From NCBI RefSeq assembly GCF_900176285.1, contig NZ_FWXF01000001.1:477888-541887 (forward strand): 64,000 nt of DNA, given 5' to 3'. Below the pieces are notes generated by a model. It had not been told where the DNA came from. It searched no databases and worked only from the letters and a program-made list of their open reading frames with translations. Source of the DNA: Desulfacinum hydrothermale DSM 13146. GTDB taxonomy: Bacteria > Desulfobacterota > Syntrophobacteria > Syntrophobacterales > DSM-9756. This document shows positions 8,484 through 18,556 of this stretch, piece after piece; the stretch's first letter is position 1, and each line of letters begins with the position of its first letter. The position numbers and the translations under genes are program-made.

Positions 8484-8928
8484 ATCTGCTGCAATGCAGG
8501 CCGGCAGCACGGGCCCGCCTGGTAGTCCCAACTTTCCATCCGCCCACGATGGAAACAACCTCCACGTTCTCGGAAAAGCTCCTTTCAGGGGCTTGCCTGC
8601 CCGGGCCTGCCTTGAAGGCACGTGGTGTCCAGGTTGTTTTGAAAGCCAGGGGCTTCCTTCTTCGTTCGTCGCTGCGGGGCTCCAGCGCCGCGACTCAATG
8701 GCCCATGGGGCGTCCGGGGGCTCTCCGGCGGATCCGATGGGCTGCGCTACGAGAAATCCTTGCATCCCCAGCGCTTACGGAGAGTCTCCTGGAGCCGGCG
8801 AACCTTCTCGTGACTCACTCCAACCTCTGTGGCATACTGCACCCACTCGCTGTGAAAATGATCCGCGCCTCCAGAAGGGAAACGGGACCGCCGGGTACCA
8901 AAAGGGATTGGCAGCCAGGAGTTGGACG
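8484..8928. other. Intergenic stretch without recognisable gene
   Basis: About 445 nt between the palindrome and the murein hydrolase gene. An open frame runs through it in phase with that gene, but its translation is Pro/Gly/Ser-rich without any family resemblance, and the hydrolase has its own Shine-Dalgarno and signal peptide at 8929. I see no RNA gene and no convincing promoter. Confidence 0.5.
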
Positions 8929-10020
8929 ATGATGGCAGGACGAAGACGGTGGGTTGGGGCCCTGTTGGGGATCTGCTTTCTGTGGAGTTCTTTCGCCATG
9001 GCTACGAGCGCCCAGTCGGAGCCTTCGGCGCCCGCTCAGGTGGTTCCCTACGTGGCGCCACCCAACCACCTGGACCTGTGCGGCGAGCCGGTTCCGCTCC
9101 ATATCCAGGATGTGTGGGAGCGTTTCGATCGTGAGTTCACCATCCTGGTCTATGCACACGCCCAGGTCTATCTGTGGCTCAAAAGGGCCGAACGCTTTTT
9201 TCCCTGGTTCGAGGAAGAACTCAAACGGCGCAATCTCCCGCTGGATCTCAAATACGTGGCCGTAGCGGAGAGCGATCTTCAGCATGCGGCCTATTCGCCC
9301 ATGGGAGCTGCCGGCATGTGGCAGTTTATCCCGGGTACGGGGCGGCGTTATGGCCTGGATAAGAGTAGGGCGCTGGATGAACGCTACGACTTCGAGCTGG
9401 CCACGGACAGTGCCCTTCGCTACCTCAAAGATCTCTATGACATGTTCCAGAACTGGACCTTGGCCATCGCCGCCTATAACTGCGGCGAAAAGCGCGTTCA
9501 GCAGGAGATCGAGCGCCAGAAGGTGCGCGATTATTACCAATTGAAGCTCCCGGCGGAAACCGAACGATACATCTTCCGGATCCTGGCTATCAAAGCCATC
9601 CTGTCCAGTCCGGAAAAGTATGGGTACGCGCTGCCGGAAGGGGCCGGCTATCCGCAGGAGACCTTCGACTATGTGGAGGCGGTGCTCAAATACCCCGTAC
9701 CCATCCAGGCCCTGGCGGAAAAGGCGGGCATCACCTACCGCGAATTCAAGCGCCTCAACCCGGCGTTCATTTCCCAGGTGGTCCCCAGGGGGCACTACCG
9801 GTTTCGGTTGCCCCAGGGCCGGGGCGCCCCGTTTCGCGAGAATCTGACGGCGTTCCTCGACGCCTTCAAACCCAAGGAGATTGTCTACCGGGTTAAGAGA
9901 GGGGATACCCTGACGAGGATCGCCAAGCGCTACGGCGTACGAGTCTCACAGATCAAGCGATGGAACCGGCTTAAAGGTTCCACCATCCGGGTGAACCAAA
10001 GGTTGGTCATCCGGCGTTAA
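8929..10020 (+). CDS. mltD: MltD-like membrane-bound lytic murein transglycosylase
   Basis: 363 residues, ATG with CCAGGAG upstream. An N-terminal signal sequence (about residues 1-27, RRRWVGALLGICFLWSSF) directs export. The SLT domain follows with the catalytic Glu in VAVAESDL, then GAAGMWQFIPGTGRRYGL and the substrate-cleft AIAAYNCGE. A C-terminal LysM repeat (YRVKRGDTLTRIAKRYGV) binds peptidoglycan. The enzyme cleaves glycan strands to 1,6-anhydromuramyl products. It is shorter than E. coli MltD, with one clear LysM instead of two; the region before it may hold a degenerate second. Confidence 0.9.
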   Translation: MMAGRRRWVGALLGICFLWSSFAMATSAQSEPSAPAQVVPYVAPPNHLDLCGEPVPLHIQDVWERFDREFTILVYAHAQVYLWLKRAERFFPWFEEELKRRNLPLDLKYVAVAESDLQHAAYSPMGAAGMWQFIPGTGRRYGLDKSRALDERYDFELATDSALRYLKDLYDMFQNWTLAIAAYNCGEKRVQQEIERQKVRDYYQLKLPAETERYIFRILAIKAILSSPEKYGYALPEGAGYPQETFDYVEAVLKYPVPIQALAEKAGITYREFKRLNPAFISQVVPRGHYRFRLPQGRGAPFRENLTAFLDAFKPKEIVYRVKRGDTLTRIAKRYGVRVSQIKRWNRLKGSTIRVNQRLVIRR

Positions 10021-10124
10021 TGACCGAAGACCCGGGCGACTCTCGGTCCTTGACAACCGCGCGGCGGCCCCACTACGATGCGGCATGGACTGAGAAATGG
10101 GTTAGATAACAGGAGTTTAACCAC

Positions 10125-10862
10125 ATGGACCGCCTCATCCAACAGGCTGCGGATCGGCTTTTGAGCAGTGCCTGGGCCGTGGCGCTCACAGGAGCGGGGA
10201 TCTCCGTGGAGAGCGGAATCCCTGACTTTCGAAGCCCGGGTGGGCTGTGGTCCAAGTACGATCCCATGGAATACGGGGATATCCAGTCTTTTCGGCGCAA
10301 TCCCGGGAAGGTGTGGCGGATGTTGCTGGACATGGACCACCTGCTCCAGAGCGCCGCTCCCAACCCGGCCCATTACGCTCTGGCCAGATTGGAACAGGAA
10401 AAGATCCTGAAAGGGGTTGTGACGCAGAACGTGGACAGCTTGCACCAGCGGGCCGGCAGCCGGAAGGTGGTGGAGTTCCACGGGCATGGTCGAAGCGCTC
10501 GATGCGATGGGTGCGGCAGGCATTTCCCGCGGGAGCATCTGGACCTGAAGGAGCTGCCGCCCCGTTGTCCATGTGGCGGTCCCATTCGGCCCAATTTTGT
10601 CTTCTTCGGAGAAGCCATTCCCGTGGAGGCCCAGAACGAGGCCCTCCGATGGGTGGAGCGCTGCGATGTCTTGTTGGTGGTGGGGACGTCCGCCACGGTG
10701 GCTCCGGCCTCTCATCTGCCGATCATCGCCAAGGGCCGCGGTGCCTTCATTATCGAAATCAATCCCCAGGAATCGGATTTGACGCCAACACTGACGGATC
10801 TGTACATTGGTGAGCCCGCCGGCCGTGCCTTGTCCGCTCTCGTTTCGGCCATGGGCCTTTGA
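10125..10862 (+). CDS. cobB: NAD-dependent protein deacylase, Sir2 family
   Basis: 245 residues, a minimal sirtuin. It removes acyl groups from lysines using NAD, giving O-acyl-ADP-ribose and nicotinamide. Motifs in order are LTGAGISVESGIPDFRS, TQNVDSLHQRAG, EFHG with catalytic His119, the zinc site CDGC and CPCG, and VGTSATV. The Tyr-x-x-Arg pair that marks desuccinylases is not seen after the GLW segment, so deacetylase activity is more likely (inference). AGGAG lies 9 nt before ATG. The tol genes begin 31 nt downstream, so read-through is possible. Confidence 0.94.
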   Translation: MDRLIQQAADRLLSSAWAVALTGAGISVESGIPDFRSPGGLWSKYDPMEYGDIQSFRRNPGKVWRMLLDMDHLLQSAAPNPAHYALARLEQEKILKGVVTQNVDSLHQRAGSRKVVEFHGHGRSARCDGCGRHFPREHLDLKELPPRCPCGGPIRPNFVFFGEAIPVEAQNEALRWVERCDVLLVVGTSATVAPASHLPIIAKGRGAFIIEINPQESDLTPTLTDLYIGEPAGRALSALVSAMGL

Positions 10863-10893
10863 ACCGACGGCAAGGAAAGCGAGTGGAAACCTG

Positions 10894-11718
<825 letters not shown>

Positions 11719-11724
11719 TGGGCC

Positions 11725-12156
<432 letters not shown>

Positions 12157-12162
12157 GGGGAC

Positions 12163-12999
12163 ATGATGGTGGACGGTTCGACGGGATTTTCGCGCCTGCG
12201 CCTGCCCAAAGAAGACGTGGTGCTGGGCCTGGGGATATCCTTTGTGGTCCATGTGTTCCTTGCCGCCGCGGTCTTCTGGCTGCCCCAGGTGCTTCCCCGC
12301 AGGACCTATGAAATTCCCTTCTACACCGTCAAGCTGGTCTCGCCGGCGGACGTGGGGCTGCCATCTCAGGCTCCTCCTTCCCGATCATCGAGCCGGGGGA
12401 AGGCACCCGCCGTTTCCAAGCCCAAGACGGCCCGGAAAGGGTTCCGGCCGCCGCCCGTGGTGCCGGTCAAGAGGCTGGGTGAGGTCTTCAAACCCAAGGA
12501 AACCGAGGTCCATAAGCTGAACGCGCCGCTTTCTCCCCAGGTGGCCCCCGTGGAGAAGCCTTCCATCGAAGAGACGGTGGAAAAACTCCTTCCCCAGGAG
12601 GTGCCGCGCCGACGGACCGGATCGGCTTCCCAGGGCTCCAAGACCGAGACCCCCGGCCCTCCTTCGTCCCGTTCGGAGCGGGAAGCCCCGGAGGATGAAG
12701 ACCTGGGCCTGGCCCGTCGGCTCTACTATACGGAGGTGTGGAACGCCATCCGGAGCCAGTGGGCGCTGCCCCGGTCGCTTTTGCAATCACGAAAACTGGA
12801 GGCGGTGGTGGTCATTGTGGTCCGACGCGACGGCACGATCGAAGATATCCGCTTCGAGAAGAGATCGGGAAACGCCCTGTTTGACGATTCCGTTTTACGA
12901 GCCATCCAGAAGGCCAACCCGCTGCCCAAATTCCCGGATATCTACAGTCCGCCGCGGGATGAGATCGGCATTCGGTTCCGGCCGGAGGACTTGGCTTGA
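12163..12999 (+). CDS. tolA: TolA-type periplasm-spanning protein with TonB C-terminal domain
   Basis: 278 residues. One N-terminal anchor (GLGISFVVHVFLAAAVFWLP, with the Ser/His of the SHLS-like motif replaced by SFVVH) contacts TolQR. A long proline- and charge-rich linker (about residues 65-185) replaces the Ala-rich coiled coil of enterobacterial TolA. The C-terminal TonB/TolA fold reads YYTEVWNAIRSQWALP and VVRRDGTIEDIRFEKRSGN. It links the motor to Pal and TolB. Position between tolR and tolB, rather than sequence, decides TolA over TonB. Confidence 0.9.
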   Translation: MMVDGSTGFSRLRLPKEDVVLGLGISFVVHVFLAAAVFWLPQVLPRRTYEIPFYTVKLVSPADVGLPSQAPPSRSSSRGKAPAVSKPKTARKGFRPPPVVPVKRLGEVFKPKETEVHKLNAPLSPQVAPVEKPSIEETVEKLLPQEVPRRRTGSASQGSKTETPGPPSSRSEREAPEDEDLGLARRLYYTEVWNAIRSQWALPRSLLQSRKLEAVVVIVVRRDGTIEDIRFEKRSGNALFDDSVLRAIQKANPLPKFPDIYSPPRDEIGIRFRPEDLA

Positions 13000-13019
13000 G
13001 CTTTCAGGGAGGAGAGCCT

Positions 13020-14369
13020 TTGGCGAGGAGGAAGCAGCCCACAATGGGAAGACCGCTGGCCGTGTGGCTGACGTTGGCGGTCCTGGTGGCCCTGATGGCG
13101 TGGCCGCATCAAGGTGTGGCGGCTGAAAGGGTTTACATCGACATCACCCAACCGAATTTCGTCCGGCTGCCCATAGCGGTTCCCGATCTCCAAGAGGCGG
13201 ATTCGAGCACCCAGGGGCTGGGGACCTTGCTGGCCTCCGTGGTGGCCAACGACCTGGATCTTTCCGGGTTGTTCCGGGTTCTGGATCCCAAGGGCTTTCT
13301 CGGCCCGGAAGCGGCTCCGGGCGTGACGGCGGCGGAGATCCGTTTCGACCGGTGGCGACGAGGGGGGGCGGAATTCCTGGTTCGGGGCCGCTGTGCTCGT
13401 TCGAGCACGGGGCTGCGAACCGAATTTCGACTCTACGACGTGGTGGCCCAACGCCTGGTCGTGGGCAAGATCTACGAAGGGCGACGGGAAGACGCGCGCA
13501 TCATGGCCCATCGGTTCGCCAACGAGATCCTTGCGGCCTTGACCGGCGAGGCGGGCATGTTCGATACGCAGATCGCTTTCGTTCAGGCCAAGGACGGTTC
13601 CAAGGAAATCTTCCTCATGGACATTGACGGAGAGAACCTCAAACGGGTCACCGGGGACGGAAGCACCGCTTTGTCTCCGGCCTGGAGCCCCGACGGTCGT
13701 CAACTGGCCTACGTGAGCTACTTCGAGGGCACGCCGAGGCTCTATGCGGTGGACCTGTTCAGCGGAACACGGCGGACCCTGTGCGCCTACGCCGGGCTCA
13801 ACATCTCCCCGGCCTGGAGGCCGGACGGAGAGGCTCTGGCGGTCACCCTTTCCAAAGACGGCAATCCCGACATCTACCTGGTGGATCGAAACGGTCGGGT
13901 GCTCCAGCGTCTGGCCGCCAGCTGGGCCATCGATGTGTCGCCCAGCTGGTCTCCCGACGGCACCCGACTTGCCTATGTCTCGGCCGAGACGGGCAATCCG
14001 CAGATCTATGTCCTGGATGTGGCCACGGGCAAAAAGGAACGCCTGACCTACCACGGCAAATACAACACGGCTCCCAGCTGGTCTCCCAAGGGGGATTGGA
14101 TCGCCTACAGCGGCATGGACAAGGGGCGCAACAACATCTACATCATTCGACCTGACGGTTCGGAGATCCGACAACTGACCCATGGCGAGGGTGACAACGA
14201 GGCGCCGACCTGGTCGCCGGATGGACGGATGATTGCTTTTAGCTCCACGCGCCAGGGGGGACGCTCCGCCGTGTGGGTCATGCTCTACAACGGCGAGGGA
14301 GTCAAACGTCTGACCCGCCTTCCCGGTGAGCAGACGCTTCCGGACTGGTCGCCTCGTATCCGGCGCTAA
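13020..14369 (+). CDS. tolB: Tol-Pal system beta-propeller protein TolB
   Basis: 449 residues from TTG 13020, which has AGGGAGGAG 5 nt upstream; ATG 13044 is a plausible alternative and keeps the signal peptide (LAVWLTLAVLVALMAWP, cleavage near GVAAER). The N-terminal D1 domain precedes a six-bladed propeller of WD40-like repeats, each with a PAWSPDGRQLAYVS-type strand; at least five such blades can be counted between residues 200 and 440. TolB is periplasmic and shuttles between Pal and TolA. Confidence 0.94.
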   Translation: MARRKQPTMGRPLAVWLTLAVLVALMAWPHQGVAAERVYIDITQPNFVRLPIAVPDLQEADSSTQGLGTLLASVVANDLDLSGLFRVLDPKGFLGPEAAPGVTAAEIRFDRWRRGGAEFLVRGRCARSSTGLRTEFRLYDVVAQRLVVGKIYEGRREDARIMAHRFANEILAALTGEAGMFDTQIAFVQAKDGSKEIFLMDIDGENLKRVTGDGSTALSPAWSPDGRQLAYVSYFEGTPRLYAVDLFSGTRRTLCAYAGLNISPAWRPDGEALAVTLSKDGNPDIYLVDRNGRVLQRLAASWAIDVSPSWSPDGTRLAYVSAETGNPQIYVLDVATGKKERLTYHGKYNTAPSWSPKGDWIAYSGMDKGRNNIYIIRPDGSEIRQLTHGEGDNEAPTWSPDGRMIAFSSTRQGGRSAVWVMLYNGEGVKRLTRLPGEQTLPDWSPRIRR

Positions 14370-14554
14370 AGCGTGTTGGAGTGGCCGTTGCCCCCTGCGC
14401 CGTCGGGAAGATGGATGCTCCGGGTTCCTGGGAGCTTGTTCCGGAAGGCCGCTTGTGGCCGAGCCGGGAAGGAACTCCGGGACGGAGCGAATGGATAAAT
14501 GGAGAGCCCGCTTACAGACAGCCGGAATTCCAAACCTGGAAGATGGAGGAAGCC

Positions 14555-15124
14555 ATGCACAAGATCGTGAATCGTATGCTGATCGGGGCGGCCATGGGCT
14601 TGCTGATCCTGTCCTTTTCCGCCTGTACCAAGAAGGCGGTGCCTGTGCAGGGGGGGGTGGTTCCCTCGGAGCAGATGCAAACCGAGGCGCCGGGAATGAC
14701 CAGCACGAGCCGGATCGACGAAGCCACCTGGCAGGCTTTGGGCCTGCGCACAGAACCGGAACGCCGCCGGTTTCTCCAGGCCATGGAACGGTTCGAGAAT
14801 GAGGATATTTACTTCGAATTCGATTCCTACGTGCTTTTGGAAGAAGCCCGGATGATTCTGGATCGGAAGGTGGAGTTCCTGCGCCGGTACCCCAAGGTTC
14901 AGGTCACCATCGAGGGCCACTGCGATGAGCGGGGAACCAGTGAATACAATCTGGCGCTCGGAGAGCGACGGGCCAACAGCGCCTGGCAGTACCTGGTGGA
15001 TTCCGGCATCGATCCGGCGCGTTTGAGCATGATCAGCTATGGGGAAGAACGGCCGGTGGCCACGGGACATGACGAAGCGTCCTGGGCCAAGAACCGACGG
15101 GCGCACTTTGTGATCCATTTCTAA
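14555..15124 (+). CDS. pal: Peptidoglycan-associated lipoprotein Pal
   Basis: 189 residues. A lipoprotein signal ends in LSFSAC (lipid-modified Cys at residue 24). The OmpA-like domain starts at IYFEFDSYVLLEEAR and contains IEGHCDERGTSEYNLALGERRA with the Asp and Arg that bind diaminopimelate. It tethers the outer membrane to peptidoglycan and is moved by the Tol motor. ATG is preceded by GATGGAGGAAG. The 185-nt gap after tolB holds no gene. Confidence 0.96.
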   Translation: MHKIVNRMLIGAAMGLLILSFSACTKKAVPVQGGVVPSEQMQTEAPGMTSTSRIDEATWQALGLRTEPERRRFLQAMERFENEDIYFEFDSYVLLEEARMILDRKVEFLRRYPKVQVTIEGHCDERGTSEYNLALGERRANSAWQYLVDSGIDPARLSMISYGEERPVATGHDEASWAKNRRAHFVIHF

Positions 15125-15148
15125 CCATCCAACACAGTGGGGGAGACC

Positions 15149-15925
15149 ATGACCGGCAGGATGAGGGCTTTGGGGGGAGCGGCCGTGGCCGCTCTGACGC
15201 TCATACTTCTCCAGGGGTGTGTGACAACCCAGCAAACATCCCTGCTCCAGCAAAGTGTCTATTCCCTTCAACAACAGGTTCAGGATCTGGACTCTCGGGT
15301 TCAGCGTGTGGAATCGGCCGTCTTTGGCACGGGAGAGGGACAGGGCCCGGGACGCCGAAGCCTGGCGGAGATGAACGCGCGCCTGGACGCCTTGAAGATG
15401 GAGGTGGCCAAATTGAAAGGGCAGCTGGAGGAACAGCAGCGGGCTGCGGCGCCGATTCCCGCCCCGACGGCCGCTCCGGCATCTGCCACCCCGGCCCCGT
15501 CCGGGACGACCGGAAGCCAGGCCGGGGTTCAGATCGTAACTCCTCCCCAGGATCCCGAAAAGGCCCTTTACAGCCGGTCCTTGGAATCTTTCCAAAAGGG
15601 CGACTATGAAAACGCTCTCAAAGGCTTTCGCCAGTTCGTGGATCGGTATCCCCAGTCGGATTTGGCGGATAACGCCCTCTTTTGGATCGGCGAATGCCAC
15701 TTCATGAAAGGGCGGTACCAGGAAGCCATTGCCGCCTACCAGGACGTCCTGGACCGCTATCCCAAGGGCAACAAAGTGGCCTATGCGCTTCTGAAGCAAG
15801 GCGCCGCTTTCGAAAAGCTCGGGGACAAAACCGCCGCCAGGATACTCTACGAACGGGTGATCCAGCAGCATCCTCAGACCCCCCAGGCCGAGATTGCCAA
15901 AAAGTGGCTTGAACGGGTTCGGTGA
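15149..15925 (+). CDS. cpoB: Tol-Pal cell division coordinator CpoB (YbgF), lipoprotein form
   Basis: 258 residues from ATG 15149 with GGGGGAG just upstream. The N-terminal signal ends in ILLQGC, a lipobox; the E. coli protein is soluble, so membrane tethering is a difference. Residues about 28-45 and 75-105 form coiled coils (QQQVQDLDSRVQRVES; KMEVAKLKGQLEEQ) for trimerisation. The C-terminal 120 residues hold three TPR repeats starting at KALYSRSLESFQKGDYENAL. It couples peptidoglycan synthesis to Tol-driven constriction. The stop overlaps the tamA start by GTGA. Confidence 0.93.
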   Translation: MTGRMRALGGAAVAALTLILLQGCVTTQQTSLLQQSVYSLQQQVQDLDSRVQRVESAVFGTGEGQGPGRRSLAEMNARLDALKMEVAKLKGQLEEQQRAAAPIPAPTAAPASATPAPSGTTGSQAGVQIVTPPQDPEKALYSRSLESFQKGDYENALKGFRQFVDRYPQSDLADNALFWIGECHFMKGRYQEAIAAYQDVLDRYPKGNKVAYALLKQGAAFEKLGDKTAARILYERVIQQHPQTPQAEIAKKWLERVR

Positions 15926-17805
15926 GCGGACGTTTTCGAGCCATCCAGGGTTGCATGCAGATGCCCGCTGATCTCGCCAAGCGGCTTGTCCTGGTGACCC
16001 TGCTCGCCTTGGTGGTGGGCGGGGCCCCCGTATGGGCTGCCTCCCCAGAGACTCCTTCCTCCCCGGTGCGCTATGTGCGCCACATCCGATTCGTGGGCGT
16101 CAAGGGGCTGTCTCCCAAGGAATTGAAAAAGGTCATGGAGACGCGCGTACGGCGCTTCCGTTGGTTTGGCGGAGAGCCCCTGGATGAGCGTGTCCTGGCC
16201 AAAGACCTGGAGCGCATCGAAAAGCTCTATCGGAGTCAGGGCTACTACGATGCCCGGGTGGTCGGCCATCGACTCCTTCCCCTGGTCGGTTCCAACTACA
16301 TCCTGGAAATAGAGGTGGACGAGGGGCAGCCGGTGCTTGTGGAATCCGTCCAGCTGTTTGTGGACGGAAAAGCAAGCAGCCCGTGGCATAAGGAACTCGT
16401 GTCGAACCTTCCCGTGCGCCCCGGGGAGCGTTTCACCACGCCGGCCTACGAGCATATCGACAGGACAATTCGGCGTTTTCTGGCGGAATGGGGATATGCA
16501 CGGGCGAAGGTCACGACCCGCGGCATCTTGGACAAAAGAGCCCGGAAAGCCCGTCTGCGGGTGGACGTGCAGATGGGGCCTCCCTGTTATTTCGGTCCCA
16601 TCACGATCGAAGGAAACCGCAAGGTGGATGCGAAAATCATCCGCCGGGAGTTGAACTTTCGGGAGGGGGAACGGTTTCGTACATCCGCCGTGACAGCCGC
16701 CCAGCGGCGCCTGATGAACACCCGCCTCTTTTCCTTCGTGAATGTGCAGGTGGTGGAAGAGGGCGATACGGGGCCGCGGCTGCCCATTCACGTCGTGGTC
16801 AAGGAAGCCAAGAGCCAGAGCGTGCGCTTTGGCGTGGGCTACGGAACCGAAGACAAATTGCGGGGAATCCTGGGTTGGGAATACCGTAATTTTCTGGGCG
16901 GCGGCCGCGATCTCCAGGTCCGTACCAAGGCCAGTTCCCTGGCCCGATATGTGGACGCCCGGCTTCTTCAGCCCCACCTTTTGGGTTTCAACGCCTTTCT
17001 TACCTCGTCTGCCGGCTATTCCAGGGAGATCCAAGAAAGCTTTGAGAACGAGCAGTACTATGTCCGCAATCAATGGAATGTGCGGGAATCGGACCGTCTC
17101 CTGCTCTACCTGGCTCACAACCTGGAAGCCAACCGGCTTTTGGACCTGAGCCTGGAACCGGATGAGGTCCTGGGCGCGGAGAAGGAAGGCGAAAACTACT
17201 TCGTCTCGTCCCTGGTGGCGGGCAGCACCTACCAGCGCGTGGACGACCTGCTGGATCCGCACCGGGGCTGGCAGGTGCTCCAGCGACTGGAATGGGGCAG
17301 CGGATGGCTGGCATCGGATGTGAGTTTTCTCAAGTTGAGCCTGGAAGGAAGGGCTTATCTGCCCCTTGACCCGCTGGGGGTATTGGCCATGAGGGCGCGC
17401 TGGGGAAGCATCAAGGAATTGGAAGACACGACCTATGTGCCGATTTTCAAGCGCTACTTCACCGGAGGAAGCAATTCGGTACGGGGCTATCCCTACCAGA
17501 AACTGGGCCCTCTGGACGATTCGGGCAATCCCTTGGGGGGGCTCACCGTGGTGGAAGCCAACCTGGACTGGCGGTTCCCCTTGAAAAATTCCTGGGAAGG
17601 GGTGCTTTTCCTGGATGCGGGAAACGTTTATCCGAGCAGCTATGAACTGGTTTGGGACCAGCTTCGCTTCACCACCGGCGTGGGGCTGCGCTATAAGACA
17701 CCGGTGGGACCCCTGCGAGTGGACGTGGGCTACCAGCTCAATCCACCCAGTGATGTGCCCTTCAATCGGTATCAGATCCACTTCAGTATCGGCCACGCCT
17801 TTTAG
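15922..17805 (+). CDS. tamA: TamA/Omp85-type outer membrane assembly protein
   Basis: 627 residues with signal peptide (LVLVTLLALVVGGAPVWA). Three POTRA-like domains follow (starting at VRHIRFVGVKGLSP, VESVQLFVDGK and FGPITIEGNRKVD), then a 16-stranded barrel beginning near SVRFGVGYGTEDKL. The surface-antigen motif GGSNSVRGYPYQKLGP carries the conserved RGY, and the last residue is Phe, the usual outer-membrane barrel ending. The number of POTRA domains and the tamB gene nearby favour TamA over BamA. The start GTG overlaps the cpoB stop; ATG 15955 is an alternative. Confidence 0.88.
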   Translation: MSGRFRAIQGCMQMPADLAKRLVLVTLLALVVGGAPVWAASPETPSSPVRYVRHIRFVGVKGLSPKELKKVMETRVRRFRWFGGEPLDERVLAKDLERIEKLYRSQGYYDARVVGHRLLPLVGSNYILEIEVDEGQPVLVESVQLFVDGKASSPWHKELVSNLPVRPGERFTTPAYEHIDRTIRRFLAEWGYARAKVTTRGILDKRARKARLRVDVQMGPPCYFGPITIEGNRKVDAKIIRRELNFREGERFRTSAVTAAQRRLMNTRLFSFVNVQVVEEGDTGPRLPIHVVVKEAKSQSVRFGVGYGTEDKLRGILGWEYRNFLGGGRDLQVRTKASSLARYVDARLLQPHLLGFNAFLTSSAGYSREIQESFENEQYYVRNQWNVRESDRLLLYLAHNLEANRLLDLSLEPDEVLGAEKEGENYFVSSLVAGSTYQRVDDLLDPHRGWQVLQRLEWGSGWLASDVSFLKLSLEGRAYLPLDPLGVLAMRARWGSIKELEDTTYVPIFKRYFTGGSNSVRGYPYQKLGPLDDSGNPLGGLTVVEANLDWRFPLKNSWEGVLFLDAGNVYPSSYELVWDQLRFTTGVGLRYKTPVGPLRVDVGYQLNPPSDVPFNRYQIHFSIGHAF

Positions 17806-18102
17806 GGACCCGCCATGAAACAGCCTGGTGATAGTTGGGGCCCCGGGTTCTCCTCCTGTGGGAGCGCCCAGAGAAAAATGAGGACGGCAAGAAGAAACAG
17901 GGGGGTGTCGCCCGCAAGGGGGGCGAAGCAACGCGATTTGCACGCAACGGCCTGAAGCAAGAAGCGGCCGGCGAGGCAACCGGGCCTATGGCGCAGGGCG
18001 GTGTGAACGTGCCCACGTCCGGACGGAGGCGGCCACCGATCTTGCCTATCGCAGCAAGGGGCCTTCTTGGAGAAGACCAGAACGAACACAGGGGTAAAAC
18101 AG

Positions 18103-18540
18103 ATGAAACCGGAAAAGATGACGGGCTTGGAGCTCATGCAGGCCATGGTGGAAGGTGCCGTGCCGCACCCGCCCATTGCCGAGACCGTTCCCATGAGGGG
18201 GGTGTCCGCGCAATGGGGTCGGGTCGTTTTTCTTGTCCAAGCGGACCAAAGGCATCTCAACCCGCTGGGCGGGGTCCACGGCGGGTTCGCTGCGACCGTT
18301 TTGGATTCGGTGACCGCCTGTGCCGTGCACACCACGCTGGACGCAGGGGCGGGCTACGCCACCATCGATTTGAATGTGAAGATGATTCGGCCCATTCCTT
18401 TGGGGACGGAGCTGACCGCCGAAGGGACGGTCCTCAGTGTTACGCGTTCCCTGGGCATCGCCGAAGGGCGCATCCAGGACGAATCCGGAACGCTCTACGC
18501 CTTCGCCACAGCCACTTGCATGATCATGGCCCCCCGCTGA
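18103..18540 (+). CDS. PaaI-type hotdog-fold thioesterase
   Basis: 145 residues. The central GGVHGGFAATVLDSVTACAV matches the PaaI/acyl-CoA thioesterase active site, in which an Asp/Asn in the hotdog helix helps hydrolysis; TIDLNVKMIRPI is the second strand. It probably hydrolyses short or aromatic acyl-CoA esters. ATG 18103 has CAGGGG upstream; a TTG at 18067 would add 12 residues. The preceding 17806-18102 contains no gene that I can support. Confidence 0.85.
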   Translation: MKPEKMTGLELMQAMVEGAVPHPPIAETVPMRGVSAQWGRVVFLVQADQRHLNPLGGVHGGFAATVLDSVTACAVHTTLDAGAGYATIDLNVKMIRPIPLGTELTAEGTVLSVTRSLGIAEGRIQDESGTLYAFATATCMIMAPR

Positions 18541-18556
18541 TGGGCATGAGGGCTCG

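Noticed and set aside
8484..8928. Upstream extension of the murein hydrolase frame
   Set aside because: It would put about 145 residues of Pro/Ser-rich sequence before the signal peptide; a good Shine-Dalgarno supports 8929.
15874..17979. Long open minus-strand frame antisense to tamA (about 700 codons)
   Set aside because: Translation is low-complexity His/Gln/Gly-rich with no domains; it arises from high GC in the wobble position of the real gene.
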